From contig CACIWU010000005.1 of NCBI GenBank assembly GCA_902590435.1, forward strand, positions 1-52,010: a DNA stretch of 52,010 nt. The letters run 5' to 3'. The translations under genes were made by a program, and so were the position numbers. This stretch comes from an uncultured SAR324 cluster bacterium (GTDB lineage: Bacteria; SAR324; NAC60-12). Below, piece by piece: positions 17,857 to 26,398 of the stretch. The notes beneath the pieces were generated by a model. That model saw only the letters and a list, made by a program, of their open reading frames with translations. It did no database searches and was not told where the DNA came from. The stretch's first letter is position 1. The number at the start of each line of letters is the position of its first letter.

Positions 17857-18708
17857 ATGAAAAAAATTTACAAATTGCTTTTAAGTATAATGTTAATCGT
17901 GTTTAGTATTCAAAACATTGTGAATGCTATAGGGTGTAAAGAGCTAGAAACAGCGAAAAAAATAAATGATTTTATGAACAAATCCTACATGTCAAGCCCT
18001 TTACTTCAGAAAAACATAAGTTTAACTCTTATATTAGATGCATGTGAAGGAAAGGTCTGTAAGTCGAAAAAAAAACGTTCTACAGAAAAAGAAAATCTTC
18101 GTATTTTGAAATACGAAAATAAACGTCGTATTTTCGCAGAAAAAGGACCAAACGCTCCGCGTTGTATTATAAAAAGAGGGGGTCGTCGTTTTATTTGTTC
18201 AAGTTGTAGTTTAGTTTCGAATGAAAACTGCAGAAGTTTTCCATCAGATGAGAGTACTATTTTCCCTGGAACAAATATCGATTCGTCTGATTTTACTTTA
18301 ACATCAAAATTTGGAAAAGATTCGAGATGTTCTAAACTAAAAAATCCTAATTTTTTCAAAATAGAGACAAAAATAAAAGATGGATTAGTTGAAACTGGAG
18401 GGAATTATGATAGGGTGGTAAGTTTTTATGACAAAAAAAAAGGAGTACCCATATTAATGAATTTTTATGCAGAGAAAGTTCTCCGTAAAGTTTACCGTTT
18501 TTTCCCAAAGTATTATGTTAAAGTTGGAGGTAAATGGTTTTCATCTGTTATGAGAGTTCGTACAACATTAGGAACTGAAAAAAAGTTTGTTTTTGAAACA
18601 CTGACTCATGTCAAAAAAAATAAAGGTAGACTAAAACTTTATTTAAATATATCTGACGATCCCGACCTAAAAAATGTGCCACCTGAATCGTTATTCAGTA
18701 CGGACTGA
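17857..18708 (+). CDS. secreted basic Cys-rich LolA-like protein
   Basis: First gene of a three-gene export operon. A Sec signal peptide covers about residues 1-24 (MKK start, hydrophobic core, cleavage near VNA). The mature chain is strongly basic at the N-terminal half (KSKKKR, KRRIF, KRGGRRF) and holds an unusual number of cysteines (CEGKVC, CSSCS, NENC), implying disulfides in the periplasm. The C-terminal half (FYAEKVLRKVYRFFPKYYVKVGGKWFSSVMRV and following strands) resembles the LolA-like fold of COG2834 proteins. These often accompany MMPL/RND exporters and shuttle lipids or lipoproteins. Family assignment is tentative and leans on context. The next gene starts 54 bases downstream. Confidence 0.6.
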   Translation: MKKIYKLLLSIMLIVFSIQNIVNAIGCKELETAKKINDFMNKSYMSSPLLQKNISLTLILDACEGKVCKSKKKRSTEKENLRILKYENKRRIFAEKGPNAPRCIIKRGGRRFICSSCSLVSNENCRSFPSDESTIFPGTNIDSSDFTLTSKFGKDSRCSKLKNPNFFKIETKIKDGLVETGGNYDRVVSFYDKKKGVPILMNFYAEKVLRKVYRFFPKYYVKVGGKWFSSVMRVRTTLGTEKKFVFETLTHVKKNKGRLKLYLNISDDPDLKNVPPESLFSTD

Positions 18709-18762
18709 ATATTTTCTATCCGACACTCCGGAAGTATTATTATTCAAGATTTTGGTAATGAA

Positions 18763-20835
18763 ATGGCCATAATTGTTAAGTTGTTTTTTTCGATTTTTTC
18801 GATTTCCATTTTAGTATTTCCTATTCCTGTTATTTCTCAAGAAAATAGTGAATCTGGAATTCATGAAAATTTTGTGAAAGATCCTCTATCAAAAAGTGAA
18901 TCAAATCAAATTTTCGATGAAGATCCCTTATCAGAAACCGATACAGATTTGGGTTTGGTTGAAGATCCTCAAATAAGTAATGAATCTGATCAGAGTTTCA
19001 AAAACACTAATATTGAAAATATTGGTCTAGATTCAGTTTCAGACGAAGACATTTTAGATGATAATCAATCAGAAGAATTAAGTCAGGAAGAAAACATTGA
19101 AGAGATCGATAAATCCTCTGATCTTGAAGTAGATCCTTTTGATGAGAATGAATCAGAAGGAGTAACTCAAGAAAATAATCTTGAAGAATCCGATGAAAAT
19201 TTAGGGTTGGAATCAGATCCTTTTGATGAGAATGAATCAGAAGGAGTAACTCAAGAAAATAATCTTGAAGAATCTGATGAAAATTTAGGGTTGGAAACAG
19301 ATCCTTTTGATGAGAATGAATCAGAAGGAGTAACTCAAGAAAATAATCTTGAAGAATCCGATGAAAATTTAGGGTTGGAAACAGATCCTTTTGAAGAGAC
19401 TGATACTAGTCTTGATTTAGGTGAAGATACTTTCTCAGAAGATTCAAATTATGAAAGTGAAAATATAAAAAAATATCAGAAGAATGGAAACCAGAATGAC
19501 ATAGAACAAATTTTGGAAGAGGAAGAGTTTACTCCAAAAGTATTTTTCAGTCATGAAGTAAAAACAATGCTTGGTGGTAGTGAGACTAAAGGACTTTCAC
19601 TATTAGATCCATTGTTAAGTGAAATCAAAGAAATCCGATTAGTGACAACCTATGATCAATCTGTAAAAGTTCAAACATCTCCTCAGATGTACAATTATTT
19701 CCGTCTTTCCATAAGTTTTTCACAAAATTATGAATTACAAAAAAAGAGAATTTTTGATGGTTTTGCAACTTTACGAGAAATTTATTCAAATTACAGGGTT
19801 GGTTCTCATCAGATTCGTTATGGAACTCAGATTTTTGATTTAGGTAAAGTTGATCTAGATAAGGTAATTGACGTTTTACATATGAACAACATTATGGGTA
19901 TTTACACTTTTGATCCTGATGACTCTAAAGATGCGATACCTTCAATTCGATATAATTGGTTTCGTGGAGGACATACAGCTACTTTTTTTATTTCTCCAAT
20001 ACGTCAGCAAACATTTGGTATGAGGTTTACTGAATTTCGTGAAGATGTGGAAAAAAAAGAACAAGGTAATGAAGGTGGAAAAGTCTCATTTTTAAGGGAT
20101 TATTATGGACTCCAATATCAATGGACTGGTGAAATAATGGATACTAGATTAGGTATGTTTCATTGGTTTGATTCTAATCCATATATTAAGCTTGAATATC
20201 AGAAAGTGGGAGACAATGGAACAACTTTACAAGGTTCTTTTGAGAATATGCTCTCAAACTATAATGAGAAAGAAACAAGATCAGATTTTCTAACTCTAGA
20301 AATAGATGCTACTTGGACAGATATGGTATGGAAATTTGAGTCTGGCTTTTTTAAAAAAAGAAATTTATATTCCTATGAAGTTCCAGAAGGAGAAGTAGTC
20401 AGACTTTCAACTTTAAGCGCACCACATTTTGCTTTTTCAACCTCGTTAGAAAGGACTTTTCCTTATTTTTATTGGCTTATGCTATTTTCTCATAGAAAGT
20501 GGTATGACGTTCCGTCAAATTCACATGTGTTTTTGTACGAAAATGAATCAGATCTTGTTTCTAAAAAAAGAGATTTATTTCGAAATCAAGTTTCAGGCGT
20601 GGCAGTTTTAAAGACACCTGATAATTCTTTGCGAATAACTCTTTTAAATTATCAAACATGGCCATTTAAACAGAAAGGATTTGCTTCTCTATTTACATGG
20701 GAGCGTTTTAAAGAAGATATGGAACTGGAACTAAAATTTTTTAGATTGGAAACAGAAAAACAAAAGATGCTACAAGACAAAATAAAAACAAACCAGATAT
20801 TTTTGACATACACTCAAAAATTTAAAGCGAACTGA
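18763..20835 (+). CDS. outer-membrane beta-barrel-like protein with acidic tandem repeats
   Basis: A signal peptide covers about residues 1-26 (cleavage near PVISQ). Residues about 27-245 are a highly acidic, probably disordered segment with three 28-residue copies beginning DPFDENESEGV, plus degenerate DPxSE units before them. From about residue 255 the chain changes to alternating hydrophobic/polar strands (RLSISFSQNYEL, LGMFHWFDSN, FAFSTSLERTF, ending IFLTYTQKFKAN). This suggests an outer-membrane barrel of the porin or DUF1302 kind often found beside MMPL exporters. The 690 residues are complete. It lies 54 bases after the LolA-like gene and 8 before the RND gene, so one operon is likely. 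No exact family recognised. Confidence 0.65.
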   Translation: MAIIVKLFFSIFSISILVFPIPVISQENSESGIHENFVKDPLSKSESNQIFDEDPLSETDTDLGLVEDPQISNESDQSFKNTNIENIGLDSVSDEDILDDNQSEELSQEENIEEIDKSSDLEVDPFDENESEGVTQENNLEESDENLGLESDPFDENESEGVTQENNLEESDENLGLETDPFDENESEGVTQENNLEESDENLGLETDPFEETDTSLDLGEDTFSEDSNYESENIKKYQKNGNQNDIEQILEEEEFTPKVFFSHEVKTMLGGSETKGLSLLDPLLSEIKEIRLVTTYDQSVKVQTSPQMYNYFRLSISFSQNYELQKKRIFDGFATLREIYSNYRVGSHQIRYGTQIFDLGKVDLDKVIDVLHMNNIMGIYTFDPDDSKDAIPSIRYNWFRGGHTATFFISPIRQQTFGMRFTEFREDVEKKEQGNEGGKVSFLRDYYGLQYQWTGEIMDTRLGMFHWFDSNPYIKLEYQKVGDNGTTLQGSFENMLSNYNEKETRSDFLTLEIDATWTDMVWKFESGFFKKRNLYSYEVPEGEVVRLSTLSAPHFAFSTSLERTFPYFYWLMLFSHRKWYDVPSNSHVFLYENESDLVSKKRDLFRNQVSGVAVLKTPDNSLRITLLNYQTWPFKQKGFASLFTWERFKEDMELELKFFRLETEKQKMLQDKIKTNQIFLTYTQKFKAN
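19132..19383 (+). repeat. three tandem 84-bp repeats coding acidic 28-mers
   Basis: Three near-identical, in-frame 84-base units each encode DPFDENESEGVTQENNLEES plus DENLGLE[S/T]. Only a handful of silent or S/T changes separate them, which points to recent expansion. The unit boundaries fall exactly at 19132, 19216 and 19300. Copy number is likely to vary between strains. Confidence 0.95.
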
Positions 20836-20843
20836 AGCAAACA

Positions 20844-23800
20844 ATGTTTATTCGATTTTTCACTTCATTAAATCAATACCCTAAGTTGATTATTTTATGT
20901 GTACTTTTATCTAGTGTGTTTTTTTTCATTAAAGGAAAAGAGGGTCTTTTTGATTCAGAAAGTGGAAGATTACGTATAAACAGTACGGTTGAACCATTCA
21001 TAGAAAGAGATTCAGGTGCATACAAACAATTCCTCGAGGCTCGGGAAGCCTTTGGTAGCGAGGAGGTTGTAGTGATAGCACTTCATAATTCTGAAAAAAC
21101 TCCTGTGGATCTAGAAATCCTTTTGACACTTTCTCAAATGAAATCAGAAATTGAGTCAGGAGTTCCAGGAGTTTCGAGAGTACTTACGATGCTTGATATT
21201 CCTCAAGCATCTGGAAAATGTGCAGGAAAATCCTATTTTCACAAAATGGGCATAGGCTCAGTTTGTTTTTCAATTTTAGAAAAATATGAACATGAAATAT
21301 CATGCTTAAATGATACTACTTTAAAAAAACATCCATCATCCGATTCAGAAGATAGTTTGGATGAAGATATAGAAGATAGTTTGGATGAAGATATAGAAGA
21401 TAGTTTGGATGAAGATATAGAAGAAGGTTTGGAAGAGGATCTTGAAGTAAGTAATAAGGACTTTAATGGTGTTTTGCCTAAAGAAGATTCTTCTGATGTA
21501 TTATTTTTTAACTGTAAATTAAAAAAATCAGAAAAAACTTCACAACAAATTTATGCTGAAACGGAACTACAAATAAATAATATTGTTAATGGGTTAAAAA
21601 ATCATCCACTATTTCAGGGTGATTTGCTTTCAAAAAATTTGAATACAACAGCGTTGATACTTACCTTTAGTCCTGACTCAAAACCTGAGTCAGAAAAGAC
21701 TCAATCAATATTAAAGGGAATTATCAAAGAATATCAAAACAAGTCAGAAAATTTAAGTTTTCTTCGAATTGGATATGCCGGACAATCCAGGCAAATTAAC
21801 AAGGCTGGTTTTTTGATTCAAAATGATATGAAAATCATTCTTCCATTAAGTATTCTGTTAATAGTGGTAGTACTTTTAATTTCATTTCGAAGTATTAAGG
21901 CAGTAATTATACCTTTATCTGTAGTATTGTCTGGAATTATATGGACTGCCGGAATAATAGGCTGGATTGGAGATGAGCTTAATTTAGTTACAATGGCATG
22001 TGCTCCAATTATTATTTGCGTAGGTAGTGCTTACGTTATAAAGTTTATCAGTCAGTATCAAATAGAATCTAAAATAATAAGAGAATCAAAAAATGAAGGA
22101 GACCCTCTGGATTCAATTCCAAAGATTATTTCTGTAACTCTATCTACAGTGAGTATTCCTGTTACTGTTACTGCAATTACTACAGTTGCTGGTTTTATTG
22201 CCCTTATGATAAGTCCAATTCCCGCAGTACAGCAATTGGGTTTCTATTCAAGCGTAGGTATAATTTCAATTAATTTGTTTACTCTTACTTTAGCCCCTGC
22301 CTTACTTCATTACATTCAGATGCCCGAATTAGTAGTAAGTGGAAAAGGAGATGGTCTACTTAATCGTTTTTTTTACATAATAGTAGAATGGCTCAGAATT
22401 CATTCAAAACGATTAATATTGATTTGGATTTTAATTGCTGGGTTATCTGCTATTGGGATGTTGAGGCTTAGTATTAACAGTTCCACCAATACTTTCCCAG
22501 AAAACAGTTCACTAGTACAAGACTTAAAATTAATTGAAAATGAATTGTCAGGAACGGACACATTTCGCTTGTTGTTCAAAGCTAAAGAAGAAAAAAAATC
22601 TACTGAAATAAATCCTTTGACAACTGCTGAGACAATTATTGGACTAAAAAAATTCCAAGATTGGTTATTTCAGTTAAATGGAACTACAGAAATTGGGAAT
22701 ATTGATGGACTCAGAATTGATAAAATTCATTCTCCAGTAGAAGTTTTTGCTCATTACAGAAGGGGGCTTGAAAAACTAACTGATGAAGAAGTTGTTAAAT
22801 TTTTTAAAAAAACTAATAAAAATGGACCAAATTTTTTAAATGAAAAAGAAGATCTTATGCAAATTACTATAAGAATGAGAAGTAATGGATCTACTTCTTT
22901 TCTGGAATTAAGAGATTTGCTTATCAAAAAAATACCACAATTTTTGCCTTATTTACAGTTCAGTTATACGGGTGGAGGTATTCTTTCAAGTGAATCTGCA
23001 AATAACATTGCCCAAGGTCAAATAGATAGTGTGATTTTGGCTCTTGTTATTGTGTTTGTAATTCTTTCATTGCTTTTCCTATCTTGGAAGATGGGAGTAG
23101 TCGCATTATTCCCAAATGTTATAACAATTCTTATATTTTTTGGTTCTCTTGGTTGGCTTGATATTCCGATAGGGGTTACAATTTCAGTTATTGCCGCTAT
23201 CGCGTTGGGAATAGGAGTAGATGACACGATTCATTTTTTAAGTCACTACAACGAAAATGCCAATAAGCTAAGGAATAAAAGAGAAGCTTCATTGAAAACG
23301 TTGCCAATTGTAGGACGTCCAATGTTGTTTTCAACTACTGCTTTGTTCGCAAGCTTTATACTATTTTTACTATCGGATATGGAATCTATAGTCTTATTTG
23401 GTACTTTCACAGCGTTAACTCTTCTAGTGTGTGTCGCAATAGACATGACTTTTTTACCTTCTGTAGTAATGGAAACTGGGTTGATTACTGTTTGGGATTA
23501 TGTGGGTTTAAAATTTGATGAAAAATTTATAGAAGGCATAGACTTATTTCAGAATATGACTGTTAGAGAAGCAAAAATTGCTAGCCTGATGGCCTATACA
23601 GAAGATTTAAAGCAAGGGACATTACTATTTACAGAAGGTGAAATTGGTGACGAAATGTATGTTGTCCTTGAAGGATCAATTTCCATATTTATGCAAAAAG
23701 ATGGTAGTCGTACTGACTTAGCACTATTAGAAAAGGGTAATACATTTGGAGAAATGGGTCTTTTCAGAAAAGCAGAGCGAAGTGCAAGTGCCGAAGCTGC

Positions 23801-24458
23801 AGAAAAAACGAGGGTTCTAGTAGTTAATCGAGATTGTCTTGAGCCATTGAAAAAGCGTAATCCTAAAATTGCTGCGAAGTTGTTTTTAAACCTTGCCAAT
23901 CGGCTTCAAAATTCTCTAAAAGAAACAGACGAGAGGTTGCTTACACAAAAATTATTTGATCTGGCAAATCTAGAAAAATTAACTGATGACGTAAAATTGG
24001 AACAGCAAGAAAGCTTAATCAATCCTAATGAAATTTGGCAAAACTTAGGAGAAAAATGGCAAAATAAATTACTTTTGTTTAGTGAAACATATTCGGTCTT
24101 AAGAGGGAAAAGACTTTCAAAAATCAAAAATAGAAAAGGTGATTATTTATTTATCATTTCTGGAGAAATAGAGGTTGAATCTAAAGTTTCTCCTAATAGT
24201 GATAATTTTTCTGTAGGATATTGCTGGACAAGAAAAGGATTTGATTTAATTGGAGAATTTTCTCTATGTTCGGGAGGAGAAAAAGCTTTGGCTAGCACTA
24301 TTGCAAGACAAGATTCAACTTTGATTAAATTTACAAAATCAAATTTATTAGACTTAGCTGACCAGGAGTCTAGAATGGCTGTTAAATTCTTTGAGAACAT
24401 TGTTTGTCTCCTTTCCGATCAACTTGCTATTGCAGATAAACGTTTGCAAGTTCATTAA
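20844..24458 (+). CDS. MMPL/RND exporter with two C-terminal cyclic-nucleotide-binding domains
   Basis: This is an inner-membrane RND-superfamily exporter of the MMPL/HpnN type. TM1 is near residues 15-32, a large periplasmic loop follows to about 325, then TM2-6 (about 330-475), TM7 near 525-543, a second periplasmic loop, and TM8-12 (about 727-880). The proton-relay region reads GIGVDDTIHFLSHYNE in the second half. Loop 1 contains an acidic DSLDEDIE tandem repeat. Fused after the last TM, residues about 905-1030 form a cyclic-nucleotide-binding domain (GDEMYVVLEGSISIF, FGEMGLF, ERSASA with the phosphate-binding Arg). Residues about 1075-1204 form a second, degenerate copy (IGEFSLCSGG, no Arg). 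At 1204 residues it is some 300-400 longer than plain MMPL exporters. The substrate is presumably a lipid or lipoprotein, by family precedent. Confidence 0.88.
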   Translation: MFIRFFTSLNQYPKLIILCVLLSSVFFFIKGKEGLFDSESGRLRINSTVEPFIERDSGAYKQFLEAREAFGSEEVVVIALHNSEKTPVDLEILLTLSQMKSEIESGVPGVSRVLTMLDIPQASGKCAGKSYFHKMGIGSVCFSILEKYEHEISCLNDTTLKKHPSSDSEDSLDEDIEDSLDEDIEDSLDEDIEEGLEEDLEVSNKDFNGVLPKEDSSDVLFFNCKLKKSEKTSQQIYAETELQINNIVNGLKNHPLFQGDLLSKNLNTTALILTFSPDSKPESEKTQSILKGIIKEYQNKSENLSFLRIGYAGQSRQINKAGFLIQNDMKIILPLSILLIVVVLLISFRSIKAVIIPLSVVLSGIIWTAGIIGWIGDELNLVTMACAPIIICVGSAYVIKFISQYQIESKIIRESKNEGDPLDSIPKIISVTLSTVSIPVTVTAITTVAGFIALMISPIPAVQQLGFYSSVGIISINLFTLTLAPALLHYIQMPELVVSGKGDGLLNRFFYIIVEWLRIHSKRLILIWILIAGLSAIGMLRLSINSSTNTFPENSSLVQDLKLIENELSGTDTFRLLFKAKEEKKSTEINPLTTAETIIGLKKFQDWLFQLNGTTEIGNIDGLRIDKIHSPVEVFAHYRRGLEKLTDEEVVKFFKKTNKNGPNFLNEKEDLMQITIRMRSNGSTSFLELRDLLIKKIPQFLPYLQFSYTGGGILSSESANNIAQGQIDSVILALVIVFVILSLLFLSWKMGVVALFPNVITILIFFGSLGWLDIPIGVTISVIAAIALGIGVDDTIHFLSHYNENANKLRNKREASLKTLPIVGRPMLFSTTALFASFILFLLSDMESIVLFGTFTALTLLVCVAIDMTFLPSVVMETGLITVWDYVGLKFDEKFIEGIDLFQNMTVREAKIASLMAYTEDLKQGTLLFTEGEIGDEMYVVLEGSISIFMQKDGSRTDLALLEKGNTFGEMGLFRKAERSASAEAAEKTRVLVVNRDCLEPLKKRNPKIAAKLFLNLANRLQNSLKETDERLLTQKLFDLANLEKLTDDVKLEQQESLINPNEIWQNLGEKWQNKLLLFSETYSVLRGKRLSKIKNRKGDYLFIISGEIEVESKVSPNSDNFSVGYCWTRKGFDLIGEFSLCSGGEKALASTIARQDSTLIKFTKSNLLDLADQESRMAVKFFENIVCLLSDQLAIADKRLQVH
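21348..21419 (+). repeat. three tandem 24-bp repeats coding DSLDEDIE
   Basis: Three identical 24-base units (GAAGATAGTTTGGATGAAGA plus TATA) lie in the first periplasmic loop of the RND exporter, followed by a diverged fourth (EGLEEDLE). Like the 84-bp repeats in the gene before it, the product is strongly acidic although the unit and sequence are unrelated. Confidence 0.95.
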
Positions 24459-24576
24459 ATAATTTTTTAATTTTAATAAAATTATATTGCCCAATTTAAG
24501 TTTTATTTTGGAAGTGAGGGTAAAATTATTTAAAACAATATTATATAATTAAATAACATTATTTTATAGAATTTAA

Positions 24577-24954
24577 TTGTTAAGTTCAGATCAAAAAATA
24601 TTAATTGTTGATGACTTTGCAACTAGAAGATTCATTATAAAAAATATTTTAAATGAAATTGGATTTGCAAATATCTTTGAGGTTTCTGATGGTTATTATG
24701 CTTTGGCTAGTCTTAGGTCTATGATTTTTGATTGTGTGATCACAGAATGGGAAATGAAAGAAATGTCAGGATTAGAATTACTTAAACAAATCCGGGCGGA
24801 TCGATCACTCAAAAATATTCCTGTATTAATTGCCACAGAAGATGGGATTATCGAAAATATTGTTTCTGCAACTAAAGCAGGAGCAAACGGTTTCCTATTA
24901 AAGCCTTACAAAAAAGCAGTATTTTCCAAAAAGTTTGATGAACTTTTTGAGTGA
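24577..24954 (+). CDS. stand-alone receiver domain with Asp-to-Glu acceptor
   Basis: A single CheY-like receiver domain of 125 residues with no output domain. The acidic pair (ILIVDDFATRR), the Thr/Ser switch residue (VLIATEDG) and the Lys (FLLKPY) are all present. The usual phospho-acceptor motif (xxSDxxMPxMxG) reads CVITEWEMKEMSG, so the acceptor Asp is Glu and the following Pro is Lys. A D-to-E change often mimics the phosphorylated state, so this may be a constitutive or phosphorylation-independent signalling module. The start is a TTG; no ATG precedes the first strand. It lies 118 bases after the RND exporter on the same strand, possibly under the same promoter. Confidence 0.85.
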   Translation: MLSSDQKILIVDDFATRRFIIKNILNEIGFANIFEVSDGYYALASLRSMIFDCVITEWEMKEMSGLELLKQIRADRSLKNIPVLIATEDGIIENIVSATKAGANGFLLKPYKKAVFSKKFDELFE

Positions 24955-25019
24955 TTATGTCTTAAAAATATCAATTAATTTATTTGGTAAATCAAAATAA
25001 TAACTCTATTAACTTTTAG

Positions 25020-25298
25020 TCAGTATAGAATTTTGAAATCAGCAAAATTTTCTAGAGGCCTTGGTTTTTTTTCCACACGACTAACAATTGAGTTATGAGT
25101 CCCTTGATGACATAATCTCATAATACTTTCTATTGCGTTTTCCTTCCCCTGGACCAAAAGAGAAACAGATCCATTCTTTTCATTTCTTACATAACCTTTA
25201 ATCCCAAGAGATTCAGCTTTTTCTTTTATAAAATAACGATAACCTACTCCTTGAACTTTTCCAAATATAACTAAATCTATGCAGATAATGTTCTCCAT
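25020..25298 (-). CDS. acyP: acylphosphatase
   Basis: This small cytoplasmic enzyme hydrolyses acyl phosphates such as acetyl or carbamoyl phosphate. The family signature GKVQGVGYRYF carries the catalytic Arg and is followed by KGYVRNEKNGSV carrying the catalytic Asn. The fold then continues to VQG and a short C-terminus. 92 residues is standard. The start lies 6 bases after the stop of the MinD-like ATPase gene on the same strand, so the two are probably co-transcribed. The gene converges on the receiver gene. Physiological role is uncertain for the family as a whole. Confidence 0.94.
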   Translation of the reverse strand: MENIICIDLVIFGKVQGVGYRYFIKEKAESLGIKGYVRNEKNGSVSLLVQGKENAIESIMRLCHQGTHNSIVSRVEKKPRPLENFADFKILY

Positions 25299-25304
25299 AA
25301 TAAT

Positions 25305-26288
25305 TTAATTATCATTATTTTTTTGTCTTTTTTCAAAAATAGTTTTTGCATTATGTTGGAGAAGGTTTGCGCTATTTCTAATAGGTTGTTTCCATAGTCG
25401 GTTGATCCTATCAGCAAGTAAATTAATATCTTCATGGATATACGTATTAGGAGCTGTATTTTTTAAGGTGTTTCTCTGAAGGAAAGATTTAGAAACAGCT
25501 GAATCAGTAAATAAACAACCAAAGAAATCACTTCTTAACATTAAATTTTCGTTGAGTGCGTTTTCCAAAACTGTTAATAATTCTAATTCACTAGGGTCAT
25601 TACATTTGTTGAAAATAATTCTGGGTCGATAGCGAATCCAATTTTGTTCTGCATTTTGAGATGCTTGTCTGTCTATATCAGATATTTTGTCTAATAATAC
25701 TCTAACTGTAAGGATGTCTTCTTTTATAGAAAGATTATATAATTCTTTTAATGTATTTTGAATAAAAGTGTTTTTCGGTAAAGATCTTTCGATGATACGA
25801 AAAGCAAAAAGTTTTAGGAATGTAAGCATGTTCATTGTTGATGTATGTTCTGTAGTAGTAACCATCAATCCAAGTTGAGTCATTCCAAAATAATCTAATG
25901 TATTATAAGTACTACCACTTCCTAAATCTAAGATAAGAAAATCACATTCTAATTTTCTTAAATTGTGTACTAGTCGCATTTTTTGAGCATGATGCATGTT
26001 TGCCAAAAACGGACTCCTAACATCACCAGCTAGAAAGCTTAGATTTTCAGTTTCAGTTGATACTAATTGATCTTCGAGACGACCAATGCGAGCTCTTAAA
26101 AAATCACCAATACCTGGATTCACATTGTGAATCCCTAAGCATGTATGAAGATTTGAACCTCCAAAATCAAGGTCGGCAATTATTACTTTTTTGCCTGCTT
26201 CTGCTAGCGCAATTCCTAAATTTGCAGCTAAAAAACTTTTCCCAACTCCGCCCTTACCACTAGCAATTGGTATAATCGTTCTTTCCAT
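25305..26288 (-). CDS. MinD/FlhG-like P-loop ATPase
   Basis: This is a deviant Walker A ATPase of the MinD/ParA superfamily. The P-loop is SGKGGVGKSFLAANLG with both signature lysines, the switch I region is ADLDFGGSNLHTCLG and Walker B is DFLILDLGSGS. The body resembles FlhG/MinD-like proteins found in deltaproteobacteria: 327 residues, an insertion of charged helices around residues 170-230, and no clear C-terminal MinD amphipathic helix. Such proteins position flagella, cell-division sites or other polar machines, but no partner (MinC, FlhF, ParB) is in the window. A run of eight G lies 36 bases before the ATG on the coding strand. It is co-directional with acyP. Confidence 0.85.
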   Translation of the reverse strand: MERTIIPIASGKGGVGKSFLAANLGIALAEAGKKVIIADLDFGGSNLHTCLGIHNVNPGIGDFLRARIGRLEDQLVSTETENLSFLAGDVRSPFLANMHHAQKMRLVHNLRKLECDFLILDLGSGSTYNTLDYFGMTQLGLMVTTTEHTSTMNMLTFLKLFAFRIIERSLPKNTFIQNTLKELYNLSIKEDILTVRVLLDKISDIDRQASQNAEQNWIRYRPRIIFNKCNDPSELELLTVLENALNENLMLRSDFFGCLFTDSAVSKSFLQRNTLKNTAPNTYIHEDINLLADRINRLWKQPIRNSANLLQHNAKTIFEKRQKNNDN

Positions 26289-26398
26289 ATATAATTTATT
26301 TTTTTTAAGTAAAAAAAGTTTTACCCCCCCCAGATAGAAAAATAATAACTAAGTTAATATATAAAAGCAAATAAAAGTATATTTAAAAAATTACTTAC

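Noticed and set aside
19132-21419. CRISPR array from regular repeats
   Set aside because: Units are directly adjacent, in frame inside coding sequence and lack unique spacers.
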